Origin: Candidatus Thioglobus vulcanius
Lineage (GTDB): Bacteria; Pseudomonadota; Gammaproteobacteria; PS1; Pseudothioglobaceae
Assembly (NCBI GenBank): GCA_910595855.1
Contig: CAJVCJ010000082.1
Span: forward strand, 1-5,469
Reading direction: 5' to 3'
Length of the DNA: 5,469 bases
The translations under genes and the position numbers were made by a program. Below, piece after piece: positions 1 through 5,469 of this stretch. The stretch's first letter is position 1. Each line of letters opens with the position of its first letter. Below the pieces are notes generated by a model, which was not told where the DNA came from, searched no databases, and saw only the letters and a program-made list of their open reading frames with translations.

Positions 1-234
1 AAACAACTTGGATAAATCCTCCTCGCTCATTAAACTTGGCGTACCACCACCAATAAATATTGAATAAATAGATCGCCCTTGTACATATGTCAAATCATTA
101 TCTAAGTCATCGAGTAGTGCATCGATATACCCTCGATTATCACTAAGCTCATGTGAATTGAAATCACAATATGGGCATTTTTTAACACACCAAGGATAGT
201 GAATGTAAAGTGCTAGTGGCGGAAGCTCCAACAT
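1..234 (-). CDS. hemW: Heme chaperone HemW (radical SAM), N-terminal part, cut by left window edge
   Basis: HemW is a cytoplasmic radical-SAM-family protein that binds heme and delivers it to target enzymes. It was long annotated as an oxygen-independent coproporphyrinogen III oxidase-like protein. Only the first 78 codons lie in the window; the reading frame is open to the left edge. The start (MLELPPLALYIH) matches the E. coli HemW N-terminus (MVKLPPLSLYIH) residue for residue in register, which fixes the start codon at 232-234. The 4Fe-4S motif CxxxCxxC is present as C16, C20 and C23, followed by DFNSH (24-28). A DLDNDLTYVQGR segment lies at about 43-54, and the SAM-binding glycine motif FIGGGTPSL lies at 60-68. 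The gene starts 1 bp after the rdgB stop, with no clear SD of its own, so translational coupling to rdgB is likely. The rdgB-hemW order is the same as in E. coli. The later HemW-specific region is outside the window. Confidence 0.95.
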   Translation of the reverse strand, partial: MLELPPLALYIHYPWCVKKCPYCDFNSHELSDNRGYIDALLDDLDNDLTYVQGRSIYSIFIGGGTPSLMSEEDLSKLF

Positions 235-235
235 G

Positions 236-832
236 CTAAATGGTCGATGCCTGTAATTCTAGCAACAATGCTTGCAATGCCTTGCCCCGATGAGAAATAT
301 CATTCTTTTGCTCTGGAGATAATTGTGCTGAGGCTTTTTTATGGGTTGGAACATAAAAAATAGGATCATAGCCAAAGCCATTTTCACCCGCCTTCTCTCG
401 AAGAATTTCACCCTCCCATCCACGCTGAATAATAATTGGCGTTGGATCATTTGCATGCTCAACAAAAACAATAGCACACCAAAACCTAGCACTGCGCTGA
501 TCATCCGGAATATCAGACATCTCATCAAGAATTTTTTGGGTATTAGCTTCATCGTCACCATGAGTTCCTGCATATCTAGCAGAATAAATACCGGGCTCAC
601 CATTTAGAGCATCCACTACAATGCCTGAATCATCAGCCAACGCTGGTAGACCAGATTGCTCTGATGCATTGCGTGCTTTAATTAATGCATTTTCAACGAA
701 TGTTAGCCCAATTTCTGGCACCTCTTCAACATTCATATCGCTCATAGAAACAACCTCATAAACCCCTTGTAGCATGATGTTGAATTCTTTTATTTTTCCT
801 TGGTTATTACTAGCAAGAATGATTTTTTTCAT
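236..832 (-). CDS. rdgB: dITP/XTP pyrophosphatase (non-canonical purine NTP pyrophosphatase) RdgB
   Basis: The enzyme hydrolyses dITP, ITP and XTP to the monophosphate and pyrophosphate. It keeps deaminated purines out of DNA and RNA, as a cytosolic Ham1/RdgB-family homodimer. The 198-residue product is close to the 197 residues of E. coli RdgB. Visible motifs are SNNxGK (8-13, triphosphate binding), GLTFVENALIKAR (42-54), LADDSG (65-70, with D68 equivalent to E. coli catalytic D69), PGIYSARYAG (80-89), FGYDPIF (153-159) and the C-terminal SHRGKAL (180-186). The start is the ATG at 830-832 (MKKIILASNN), which matches the family. The frame is open for 33 more codons upstream, to 931, but that would run into rpiA and has no family similarity. 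No SD is visible before the start. The gene is divergent from rpiA and forms an operon with hemW. Confidence 0.97.
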   Translation of the reverse strand: MKKIILASNNQGKIKEFNIMLQGVYEVVSMSDMNVEEVPEIGLTFVENALIKARNASEQSGLPALADDSGIVVDALNGEPGIYSARYAGTHGDDEANTQKILDEMSDIPDDQRSARFWCAIVFVEHANDPTPIIIQRGWEGEILREKAGENGFGYDPIFYVPTHKKASAQLSPEQKNDISHRGKALQALLLELQASTI

Positions 833-857
833 AATAAATAAGAGTATGGTCTCAGTG

Positions 858-863
858 TATAAT
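858..863 (+). promoter_or_regulatory. -10 box of the likely rpiA promoter
   Basis: A perfect TATAAT lies 32 bp upstream of the rpiA ATG, in the 63-bp gap between the divergent rdgB and rpiA starts. Transcription would begin near 870 and give a leader of about 26 nt. The -35 position at 17-bp spacing (835-840, TAAATA) matches TTGACA poorly, so either another contact compensates or the box is a chance hit in AT-rich DNA. I could not identify a convincing promoter for rdgB on the other strand of the same gap. Confidence 0.5.
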
Positions 864-885
864 CGACTGAATATATATAAAATTT

Positions 886-889
886 GGAG
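886..889 (+). promoter_or_regulatory. Shine-Dalgarno site deciding the rpiA start
   Basis: GGAG is followed by a 6-nt spacer and then the ATG at 896. This is ideal SD spacing and selects the ATG over the in-frame TTG at 884, which overlaps the SD itself. Confidence 0.85.
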
Positions 890-895
890 CACATT

Positions 896-1558
896 ATGAC
901 TCAAGACGAAATGAAATTCGCCGTTGCACAAGAGGCACTTAAATACGTTGTTAAAGATACTATTATAGGCGTGGGCACAGGCTCTACCGCTAATTTTTTC
1001 ATTGATGCGTTGGCCACTATGAAGGATGACATTAAAGGTGCAGTTGCTAGTTCAGTTGCAACGGCAGATCGCCTTGAAGGGCATGGCATTAAAGTGTTTG
1101 ATCTTAATGAAGTAGAGGCAATTTCTGTATACATTGATGGTGCTGATGAATCTGATGATGGTCTAAACCTTATTAAGGGTGGTGGTGGCGCATTAACACG
1201 TGAAAAGATTGTTGCAGCAGTAGCAGATAAATTTGTCTGCATTGCAGATGAGTCAAAATTAGTTAGCATTATGGGTGATTTTCCACTACCTGTTGAAGTG
1301 ATCCCAATGGCGGCTAATTACGTCATCCATCAAATTACACGTAGAATTGGTGGAACACCATTTATCAGAGAAAACTTTATCACTGATAATGGCAACTTGA
1401 TTATCGATGTAGAAGGGTTAAAAATTACCGATGCAAAAACTATGGAAACAGAATTAGACAGTATTGTTGGCGTAGTAACAAATGGCTTGTTTGCCAATCG
1501 TAATGCCAATGTATTACTGTTAGGTACACCAAATGGTGTTAGAGTAGTTGGCGCTTAA
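896..1558 (+). CDS. rpiA: Ribose-5-phosphate isomerase A
   Basis: The enzyme interconverts ribose 5-phosphate and ribulose 5-phosphate in the non-oxidative pentose phosphate pathway. In an autotroph it also serves the regenerative part of the Calvin cycle. The 220-residue product compares with 219 in E. coli. The start MTQDEMKFAVAQEALKYV aligns with E. coli MTQDELKKAVGWAALQYV. Phosphate- and substrate-binding GTGST is at 27-31, DGADE at 81-85 (D81 and D84), and KGGGGAL-TREK at 94-104 with K94 and the catalytic base E103; K121 is also conserved. The ATG at 896 is preferred to the in-frame TTG at 884 because of the SD (886-889) and the family N-terminus. The gene is monocistronic, divergent from rdgB and convergent with the M48 protease gene. 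Only 3 bp separate the two stop codons, and I see no good rpiA terminator. Confidence 0.97.
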   Translation: MTQDEMKFAVAQEALKYVVKDTIIGVGTGSTANFFIDALATMKDDIKGAVASSVATADRLEGHGIKVFDLNEVEAISVYIDGADESDDGLNLIKGGGGALTREKIVAAVADKFVCIADESKLVSIMGDFPLPVEVIPMAANYVIHQITRRIGGTPFIRENFITDNGNLIIDVEGLKITDAKTMETELDSIVGVVTNGLFANRNANVLLLGTPNGVRVVGA

Positions 1559-1561
1559 TTA

Positions 1562-2893
1562 CTAAGGCAGCTTCTTGTATAAATCGATTAGATTTTCTAA
1601 GCGCTCAATCTTAACATTAATCACATCAAAAAGATCCTGTGAGCGTGTAGTAGCTTTAGCGCGCTCGTAACGACTAATACCTTTTTCAAGCCTACCTTGT
1701 AAAACTAACGCTTCGGCATTATGAATGTGTGCACGATCTAACTGTGCATTTTCAACATACAGCAAAGATAGCAACTTATGCGATTGATAAATACCACTAT
1801 GTTGCTTCAAATAAGGTCTTAATAAGCGAATACCTTGTTGAATTTGTTTGTTATCCAAATATGCTTGCACCGCATAATATACAGCTGATTCACCCATTTC
1901 AGTATTTAAAAAATATTGTTGAGCTTGATCTAATTTGTCTAATTTTGAATAAATTCTACCTGCCAAAATATAGCTAGCATCTTGCACATTAAGCAACAAT
2001 AACTGATCGACATAGCTTTTTGCAATTGTATATTTTTGCCCATCAAATGCCTCATAAGCCTGCATGTACAATGTAATGTCTTTTTCCTTCTCAAGCTTGA
2101 TGCGCTTATACTGATGATAGTAAAGCCTTGCCTTAATAGTTGTATATTCAAATGAATCGTCTCGATACTCACCATTTAGCCTACTTGAACGTTGCATAGC
2201 ATCTGAAATTCTATTAATGCTTAGCGGGTGTGAGCGTAAGAACTCCTGAGCGTTAACATCATCCTTTAATTTTTCGAAAAAATGCGCCATACCTTTAGGG
2301 TTAAAGCTTGATTTTTCCAACATTTTAGTGCCAATTCTATCTGCCTCCCACTCATGTTCACGCGTAAAGTTAATGCTTTGTTGGGCGGTACCCGCAACAG
2401 TAGAAGCTGCAATAGCTTGCGAGGCATTTGAATTATCAACTAGCGCCGCTGCCAACATGCCAGCCACCATAATATAAGTTTGCTTATCGGTTTTTTCGCC
2501 AAAACGAGCTAGATGATTTTGAGTGACGTGAGAGATTTCATGTGATAGTACGCCAGCCAATTCAGCTTCAGAATCTGAACTCAACAACATGCCAGTATGT
2601 ACACCAATATAGCCGTATGATCCTGCAAAGGCATTAATACTATTATCATCAAGCATGAAAAATCCAAAATGTTTATTTGGGTTTTCACTGTACTTAGTTA
2701 GTTCAATGCCTAATAATTTTAGATAGACCTGAGTTTCCACATCAGTAACCACCCGATTTGTATTCCAGATAATTTGTAAAAATTCATTACCTTGTTTTTG
2801 CTCTTGCAAAGATTCAGTAAGCTGCAATTCAGGCACTTCCAATGCATTTGCATTAATACCAAAAAAGAACATTACCAATAATCGTTTAATCAT
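1562..2893 (-). CDS. bepA: Periplasmic M48 zinc metalloprotease with C-terminal TPR repeats (BepA-like)
   Basis: This is probably an outer-membrane quality-control protease and chaperone. In E. coli, BepA (formerly YfgC) assists LptD maturation and degrades stalled outer-membrane proteins around the BAM complex. The 443-residue product is somewhat shorter than E. coli BepA (487). It begins with a signal peptide (K3/R4, a hydrophobic stretch from about 5 to 13, likely cleavage after ANA at about 17). The M48 domain carries AFAGSYGYIGVHTGML (about 88-103), zinc motif HEISH (118-122), a third-ligand EWEAD (181-185, E181) and SHPLSINR (221-228). H222 is equivalent to the regulatory histidine of the BepA HPLP/xR motif. 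A hydrophobic Ala-rich segment (about 141-170) sits between the zinc motifs, as in the family. Residues from about 255 to 443 look like helical TPR repeats (for example LAGRIYSKLDKLDQAQQYF). No SD is visible. The symbol is given by similarity; other M48-TPR paralogues such as LoiP or YcaL-type proteins lack this TPR region. Confidence 0.88.
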   Translation of the reverse strand: MIKRLLVMFFFGINANALEVPELQLTESLQEQKQGNEFLQIIWNTNRVVTDVETQVYLKLLGIELTKYSENPNKHFGFFMLDDNSINAFAGSYGYIGVHTGMLLSSDSEAELAGVLSHEISHVTQNHLARFGEKTDKQTYIMVAGMLAAALVDNSNASQAIAASTVAGTAQQSINFTREHEWEADRIGTKMLEKSSFNPKGMAHFFEKLKDDVNAQEFLRSHPLSINRISDAMQRSSRLNGEYRDDSFEYTTIKARLYYHQYKRIKLEKEKDITLYMQAYEAFDGQKYTIAKSYVDQLLLLNVQDASYILAGRIYSKLDKLDQAQQYFLNTEMGESAVYYAVQAYLDNKQIQQGIRLLRPYLKQHSGIYQSHKLLSLLYVENAQLDRAHIHNAEALVLQGRLEKGISRYERAKATTRSQDLFDVINVKIERLENLIDLYKKLP

Positions 2894-2899
2894 AATGTC

Positions 2900-2905
2900 A
2901 TTATA
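2900..2905 (-). promoter_or_regulatory. Possible -10 box for the bepA-like gene, very close to its start codon
   Basis: On the minus strand this is a perfect TATAAT whose downstream edge is only 6 bp from the ATG (2891-2893). Initiation at the usual distance would fall at or next to the start codon, giving a leaderless or near-leaderless mRNA. That would be consistent with the absence of an SD. The -35 region at 17-bp spacing (TCGCAC) is poor. The box overlaps a 13-bp perfect inverted repeat at 2892-2904 (6-bp arms around one base). Confidence 0.35.
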
Positions 2906-2906
2906 T

Positions 2907-2935
2907 TTGACTCTTACCCTTCGTGCGACTAAAAT
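2907..2935 (+). promoter_or_regulatory. Sigma70-type promoter of the tusA-dsrE2 operon
   Basis: The -35 element TTGACT (2907-2912, 5 of 6 to consensus) and -10 element TAAAAT (2930-2935, 5 of 6) are separated by exactly 17 bp. Initiation would be near 2942, giving a leader of about 59 nt that ends in a strong SD (AAAGGAG, 2988-2994). The leader contains a 12-bp palindrome, TTAATTAATTAA (2965-2976). This is the best promoter match in the window. Confidence 0.65.
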
Positions 2936-3000
2936 AGGCAGACTTGTCTTATTAAAAGATAGAGTTAATTAATTAAATTCAAAATACAAAGGAGTCCACA

Positions 3001-3228
3001 ATGGCTGACGAAACTTTAGATGCATCAGGCTTAAACTGCCCATTACCAATTTTAAAAACTAAGAAAGCATTATCAAAAATGGATGCAGGAAAAATCTTAG
3101 ACGTAATTTCTACAGATGCTGGTTCAGTAAAAGACATTGAAGCTTTTTGTAACCAAACTGGTAACAAGCTTATCTCTACAACTGAAGATGGCGGAAAATA
3201 CATCTTTACGATTGAAAGAGTAGTTTAA
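3001..3228 (+). CDS. tusA: Sulfur carrier protein TusA
   Basis: TusA is a small cytoplasmic protein that carries sulfane sulfur as a cysteine persulfide. In E. coli it passes sulfur to TusBCD for tRNA 2-thiouridine synthesis. In dissimilatory sulfur oxidizers it passes sulfur to DsrEFH and on to DsrC, feeding reverse dissimilatory sulfite reductase. The 75-residue product has the family signature SGLNCPLPILKTKKAL (9-24), with the active cysteine C13 in CPxP (13-16). The SirA/TusA beta-alpha-beta fold follows, with an ISTDAGSVKDIEAFC segment at 36-50. The family is about 75-85 residues long. The ATG has a strong SD (AAAGGAG, 6-nt spacer). It is the first gene of a two-gene operon with dsrE2. 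That pairing points to sulfur oxidation as its main job rather than only tRNA modification, which is an inference from context. Confidence 0.95.
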   Translation: MADETLDASGLNCPLPILKTKKALSKMDAGKILDVISTDAGSVKDIEAFCNQTGNKLISTTEDGGKYIFTIERVV

Positions 3229-3256
3229 TTCATAATCATTTTAGAGGAGAATAACG

Positions 3257-3778
3257 ATGGCAGATCAAGACAACAATAAGATGACTATCATCGCCACTAA
3301 AGGTACTTTTGATTGGGCATTCCCCCCATTCATTATTGCCTCAACTGGTGTTGCTATGGATAAAGAAGTAACCATCTTCTTTACTTTTTACGGTTTAAAT
3401 CTTTTATTAAAAGACACTTCTAAGCTTAGAGTTTCTCCAATTGGAAATCCTTCTATGCCAATGAAAATGCCTTTTGGCCCTAAGTGGTTACAAAAAATTG
3501 ATTTCGGGCCTAAAATTCCAAATGTCTTATGGAATATTCCTGGTGCAGAGTCTTTAGTCACATGGTTGATGAAAAAAACTATGGCTAAACATGGTGTTGC
3601 TAAGATCGAAGAACTTCGCTCTATGTGTCAAGAATTTGATGTTAAGTTTATCGCTTGTGAAATGACAGTTGAATTATTCGGCTTTGATAAGGCAGACTTT
3701 ATCGATGGTGTTGAATTTGCAGGTGCTGCATCATACTTTGATGAAGCCGCTACTGGTGATCACCACTTATACATGTAA
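3257..3778 (+). CDS. dsrE2: DsrE2-type sulfurtransferase (DsrE/DsrF/DrsH-like family)
   Basis: This is a member of the DsrE2 branch of the DsrE/F/H-like family. In sulfur oxidizers its genes sit beside tusA and often a rhodanese gene (rhd-tusA-dsrE2). The family is implicated in cytoplasmic sulfane-sulfur transfer, but its exact reaction partner is less settled than that of DsrEFH. The 173-residue product shows family-typical blocks: KEVTIFFTFYGLNLL (36-50), a Met/Pro-rich stretch SPIGNPSMPMKMPFGPKW (60-77), a PNVLWNIPGAESLVTWLMKK segment (88-107), HGVAKIEELRSM (112-123), then FIACEMTVELFGFDKADFIDGVEFAGAA (131-158). There are only two cysteines, C124 and C134; C134, in the ACEM motif, is the likely persulfide carrier. 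The gene starts 28 bp after tusA with its own SD (GAGGAG, 7-nt spacer) and is followed by a strong terminator. Confidence 0.9.
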   Translation: MADQDNNKMTIIATKGTFDWAFPPFIIASTGVAMDKEVTIFFTFYGLNLLLKDTSKLRVSPIGNPSMPMKMPFGPKWLQKIDFGPKIPNVLWNIPGAESLVTWLMKKTMAKHGVAKIEELRSMCQEFDVKFIACEMTVELFGFDKADFIDGVEFAGAASYFDEAATGDHHLYM

Positions 3779-3795
3779 AACCTTTTACTTGTATA

Positions 3796-3821
3796 AAAAA
3801 ACCTCCGAAAGGAGGTTTTTT
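3796..3821. terminator. Bidirectional intrinsic terminator between dsrE2 and the HAD phosphatase gene
   Basis: The hairpin has a CCTCC/GGAGG core (3802-3806 with 3811-3815) closed by a GAAA tetraloop (3807-3810). It is extended by six A-T pairs (3796-3801 with 3816-3821). The plus strand runs into six Ts and the minus strand into seven (from A3795-3801). It lies 17 bp after the dsrE2 stop and 21 bp after the stop of the convergent HAD gene, so it can serve both transcripts. Confidence 0.95.
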
Positions 3822-3842
3822 ATTGTCTAATTTTTAACAAAT

Positions 3843-4496
3843 CTAACTCCAGTCTAAACTTGGCCAACCTCGATCTTTAGCTATTTTTATTAGTGTGTCA
3901 TCGCCATGAACAACCACCGGATGATCAACCAACTCCAACATTGGCAAATCATTATGAGAATCAGAATAAAAATATGATCCTGTCATGTCTTCTCCTGTTT
4001 GCTCAAGCCAGCGATCCAAGTGAGTTATTTTTCCTTTTTGAAAGCAAGGCTCACCCTCAACTTTGCCAGTAAATTTTCCATTTTTTACCTCAGGATTGGT
4101 GGCTAATAAATTTTCAATACCATAGCGCTTAACAATTGGCCCGGTCACAAAACTATTAGTGGCAGTAATCACTAAAATTGTATCGCCTTGCGCCTTATGC
4201 TTGTCAATAATAACTTGAGCCTTGGGTAATAAAATTTTCTCAATTTTTGCTTGCATAAAACGTTGATGCCATTCATCCAAGATAGTTCTGCTATTTAGAG
4301 ACAAAGGCTCTAGGCAAAACTCCAAGTATTCATTGATATTGAGCTTTCCAAGAGCATACTGATCAAAGAAGTATTGATTTTTAATCTGATACGTATCTGC
4401 ATCCACCGCACCAATTTCACTTAGAAATTCACCCCAAAGAAAATCACTATCGCCACCAATAAGTGTTTTATCTAAATCAAAAATTGCTAATGCCAT
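3843..4496 (-). CDS. HAD-superfamily subfamily IB phosphatase (SerB-like)
   Basis: This is a soluble Mg-dependent phosphomonoesterase of the haloacid dehalogenase superfamily, subfamily IB (phosphoserine-phosphatase-like); the substrate is unknown. The 217-residue product has motif I FDLDKTL (6-12) with nucleophile D7 and acid/base D9. A helical cap (about 17-88) follows. Motif II is VITATNSF (109-116, T111 or T113). A basic residue at K154 or K156 fits motif III. Motif IV is YSDSHNDLPML (177-187), with D179 and D183 as metal ligands. Related proteins are annotated as phosphoserine phosphatase or histidinol-phosphatase, and neither activity can be assigned from sequence alone. The gene starts 2 bp after the LOG-family stop. 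A GAGG (4504-4507) inside the upstream gene's tail sits 7 nt before the ATG, so it is a distal gene of the hemL operon. The bidirectional terminator follows it. Confidence 0.88.
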   Translation of the reverse strand: MALAIFDLDKTLIGGDSDFLWGEFLSEIGAVDADTYQIKNQYFFDQYALGKLNINEYLEFCLEPLSLNSRTILDEWHQRFMQAKIEKILLPKAQVIIDKHKAQGDTILVITATNSFVTGPIVKRYGIENLLATNPEVKNGKFTGKVEGEPCFQKGKITHLDRWLEQTGEDMTGSYFYSDSHNDLPMLELVDHPVVVHGDDTLIKIAKDRGWPSLDWS

Positions 4497-4498
4497 AA

Positions 4499-5089
4499 TT
4501 ACGCCTCAATGCCTGTTAATATTTGTTCGATTTTATCCACTATACAAAAAACCTCTAAATCTTCTTTGTTAATGTAGCCTTGTTTTTCAAGCACTTTAAA
4601 CCAAGTAATCATTGGCAGCCAAAATGCTTGGTCAAAAAGATAAATTTTAATACGTTTGTTTTTTCTAGTTTGTAGTAATGTTAACACTTCAAGAAGTTCA
4701 TCAGCCGTACCAAAGCCACCAGGGAAAAATACACAAGCATCCGCGTATTTAATCAAGATGACTTTGCGAGTAAAAAAATGTTCAAACGTCAAACATTCAT
4801 CCAAATACGGATTGGGATTTTGCTCTTTTGGGAGTGTTATATTTAAACCAATACTACTTGATTTACCTTCAAATGCGCCCCGATTAACTGCCTGCATAAT
4901 GCCGGGGCCAGCACCTGTTAATACGTTAAAGCCTTTATTTGAAAGCGCCTTTCCAAGCTGATAAGCTTGATCTGCCAAAGGGTCATCTTGAGCAATCCTA
5001 GCTGAACCAAAAATACTGATATTGTTGCTAAATTTTTCCAATAGCTCTGTAGCATTGGCTAATTCTTTCTCAACAATATCAATCTTCAT
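4499..5089 (-). CDS. LOG-family protein (TIGR00730-type nucleotide 5'-monophosphate phosphoribohydrolase)
   Basis: This Rossmann-fold protein belongs to the family once called 'putative lysine decarboxylase'. Characterised members cleave the N-glycosidic bond of nucleoside 5'-monophosphates, including cytokinin riboside monophosphates and AMP, releasing base and ribose 5-phosphate. The 196-residue product contains SIFGSAR (25-31), the nucleotide-binding loop LTGAGPGIMQAVNRGA (57-72), FFTRK (105-109, R108/K109) and the catalytic signature PGGFGTADE (123-131, E131). A short helical N-terminal leader (about 5-20) precedes the core. The natural substrate here is not known; AMP-type nucleotide salvage is an inference. 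The ATG overlaps the hemL stop as ATGA (5086-5089) and has no evident SD, so translation is probably coupled to hemL. The HAD phosphatase gene follows after 2 bp. Confidence 0.92.
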   Translation of the reverse strand: MKIDIVEKELANATELLEKFSNNISIFGSARIAQDDPLADQAYQLGKALSNKGFNVLTGAGPGIMQAVNRGAFEGKSSSIGLNITLPKEQNPNPYLDECLTFEHFFTRKVILIKYADACVFFPGGFGTADELLEVLTLLQTRKNKRIKIYLFDQAFWLPMITWFKVLEKQGYINKEDLEVFCIVDKIEQILTGIEA

Positions 5090-5469
5090 AGCTGTGCAAA
5101 AACACGCCCTGCTGCATCAATTGTTGCCTGAACATCTTCATCCGTATGTGCACTAGATAAAAACCCGGCTTCATATGCAGAAGGCGCCATATAAATACCC
5201 TCTGCTAGCATTAGGTGGTAGAATTTTTTAAAGCGCTCAACATCACATTGTGATGTTTCATTAAAGTTGGTCACAGAGGTAGAATCTGTAAAGAAAAGGC
5301 CAAACATGCCACCCACCACATTAGCTGTCATACCAATGTTATGCGCTTTTGCTTTGGCAAGAATTCCATCGGTTAGCACCTGTACTTTAGCATTAAGCTT
5401 GTTATAAAAATCTGCATCTGCGGACAATGCGCTTAACATTGCCAAGCCTGCTGACATAGACATTGGATT
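5086..5469 (-). CDS. hemL: Glutamate-1-semialdehyde 2,1-aminomutase, C-terminal part, cut by right window edge
   Basis: HemL is the PLP-dependent cytosolic enzyme that converts glutamate-1-semialdehyde to 5-aminolevulinate, the last step of the C5 route to heme and sirohaem. The window holds the last 127 codons and the TGA stop. The frame is open to the right edge, with N-P two codons before the first methionine. This is roughly the C-terminal 30% of a protein of about 426 residues. Recognition rests on NPMSMSAGLAML at the window edge (family GNPxAMxAGLAxL), NVVGGMFGLFFT (about residues 51-62 of the visible part) and the C-terminal GIYMAPSAYEAGFLSSAHTDEDV, followed by an ATIDAA helix. The PLP-binding lysine lies outside the window. 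The methionine near 5463 is internal and not a start. The stop overlaps the LOG-family start (ATGA), placing hemL at or near the head of a hemL-LOG-HAD operon. Confidence 0.95.
   Translation of the reverse strand, partial: NPMSMSAGLAMLSALSADADFYNKLNAKVQVLTDGILAKAKAHNIGMTANVVGGMFGLFFTDSTSVTNFNETSQCDVERFKKFYHLMLAEGIYMAPSAYEAGFLSSAHTDEDVQATIDAAGRVFAQL

Noticed and set aside
259..607. Open frames inside rdgB on both strands (259-603 minus, 341-607 plus)
   Set aside because: They lie entirely within the conserved rdgB frame, have low-complexity translations and match no family I recognise, so they are frame shadows.
833..931. A 33-codon N-terminal extension of rdgB and an in-frame TTG start of rpiA at 884
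   Set aside because: The rdgB extension would overlap the rpiA coding region and lies outside the conserved family N-terminus (MKKIILASNN). The TTG at 884 overlaps the SD used by the ATG at 896, which gives the conserved MTQDE start.
901..1269. Open frame antisense to rpiA
   Set aside because: It is a Ser/Thr/Ala-rich mirror of the RpiA codons with no SD or recognisable domain.
1581..1595. Small hairpin AAATC-GATTA-GATTT as a possible rpiA terminator
   Set aside because: The 5-bp, mostly A-T stem lies inside the protease coding region and lacks a proper T tract, so it is too weak.
1729..2175. Open frames within the bepA-like gene (1729-1977 plus, 1939-2175 minus)
   Set aside because: Both are covered by the continuous M48-TPR frame and show no family features.
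2944..2971. Alternative tusA promoter with TTGTCT as -35 and TAATTA as -10
   Set aside because: Both elements match consensus less well than TTGACT-17-TAAAAT just upstream. The -10 falls in a TTAA repeat where such matches are expected by chance.
2979..3203. Open frame antisense to tusA
   Set aside because: TusA on the plus strand has the CPxP signature, a strong SD and a promoter. The antisense frame has none of these.
4656..4961. Open frame antisense to the LOG-family gene
   Set aside because: It mirrors the conserved PGGFGT region of the real gene and lacks an SD or domain.

Overview
This window reads as an ordinary chromosomal stretch of an AT-rich, sulfur-oxidizing gammaproteobacterium. 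HemW, RdgB, RpiA and the M48 protease all resemble their E. coli counterparts closely in motif and length. The tusA-dsrE2 pair belongs to the cytoplasmic sulfane-sulfur relay that feeds reverse-Dsr sulfur oxidation. AT-rich DNA, gammaproteobacterial housekeeping proteins and tusA-dsrE2 together suggest the SUP05 / Thioglobaceae group, either free-living or as bivalve symbionts. That placement is an inference and was not tested.

Layout, left to right. (1) Positions 1-832, minus strand: the 5' part of hemW (heme chaperone, cut by the left edge), preceded with a 1-bp gap by rdgB (house-cleaning dITP/XTP pyrophosphatase). (2) Positions 833-895: a 63-bp divergent intergenic region with a TATAAT -10 box and a Shine-Dalgarno (SD) site for rpiA. 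(3) Positions 896-1558, plus strand: rpiA, ribose-5-phosphate isomerase A. It ends 3 bp from the stop of a convergent gene. (4) Positions 1562-2893, minus strand: a BepA-like periplasmic M48 metalloprotease with TPR repeats. (5) Positions 2894-3000: a 107-bp divergent intergenic region with a good sigma70-type promoter for tusA. (6) Positions 3001-3778, plus strand: tusA and dsrE2, a compact two-gene sulfur-trafficking operon closed by a strong bidirectional terminator at 3796-3821. (7) Positions 3843-5469, minus strand: a tightly packed operon transcribed hemL (5' part beyond the right edge), then a LOG-family nucleotide hydrolase, then a HAD-IB phosphatase, which uses the same terminator from the other side.

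The genes cover heme metabolism (hemW, hemL), nucleotide quality control or turnover (rdgB, LOG), pentose phosphates (rpiA), envelope quality control (bepA-like) and sulfur transfer (tusA, dsrE2). All coding frames are intact apart from the two cut by the window edges. I see no tRNA or rRNA gene, insertion sequence, CRISPR array, phage gene or sign of horizontal transfer. No gap exceeds about 110 bp. I found no previously undescribed system. The most informative points are the stand-alone tusA-dsrE2 unit, which lacks an adjacent rhodanese gene, and the interlocked divergent promoter region in front of it.
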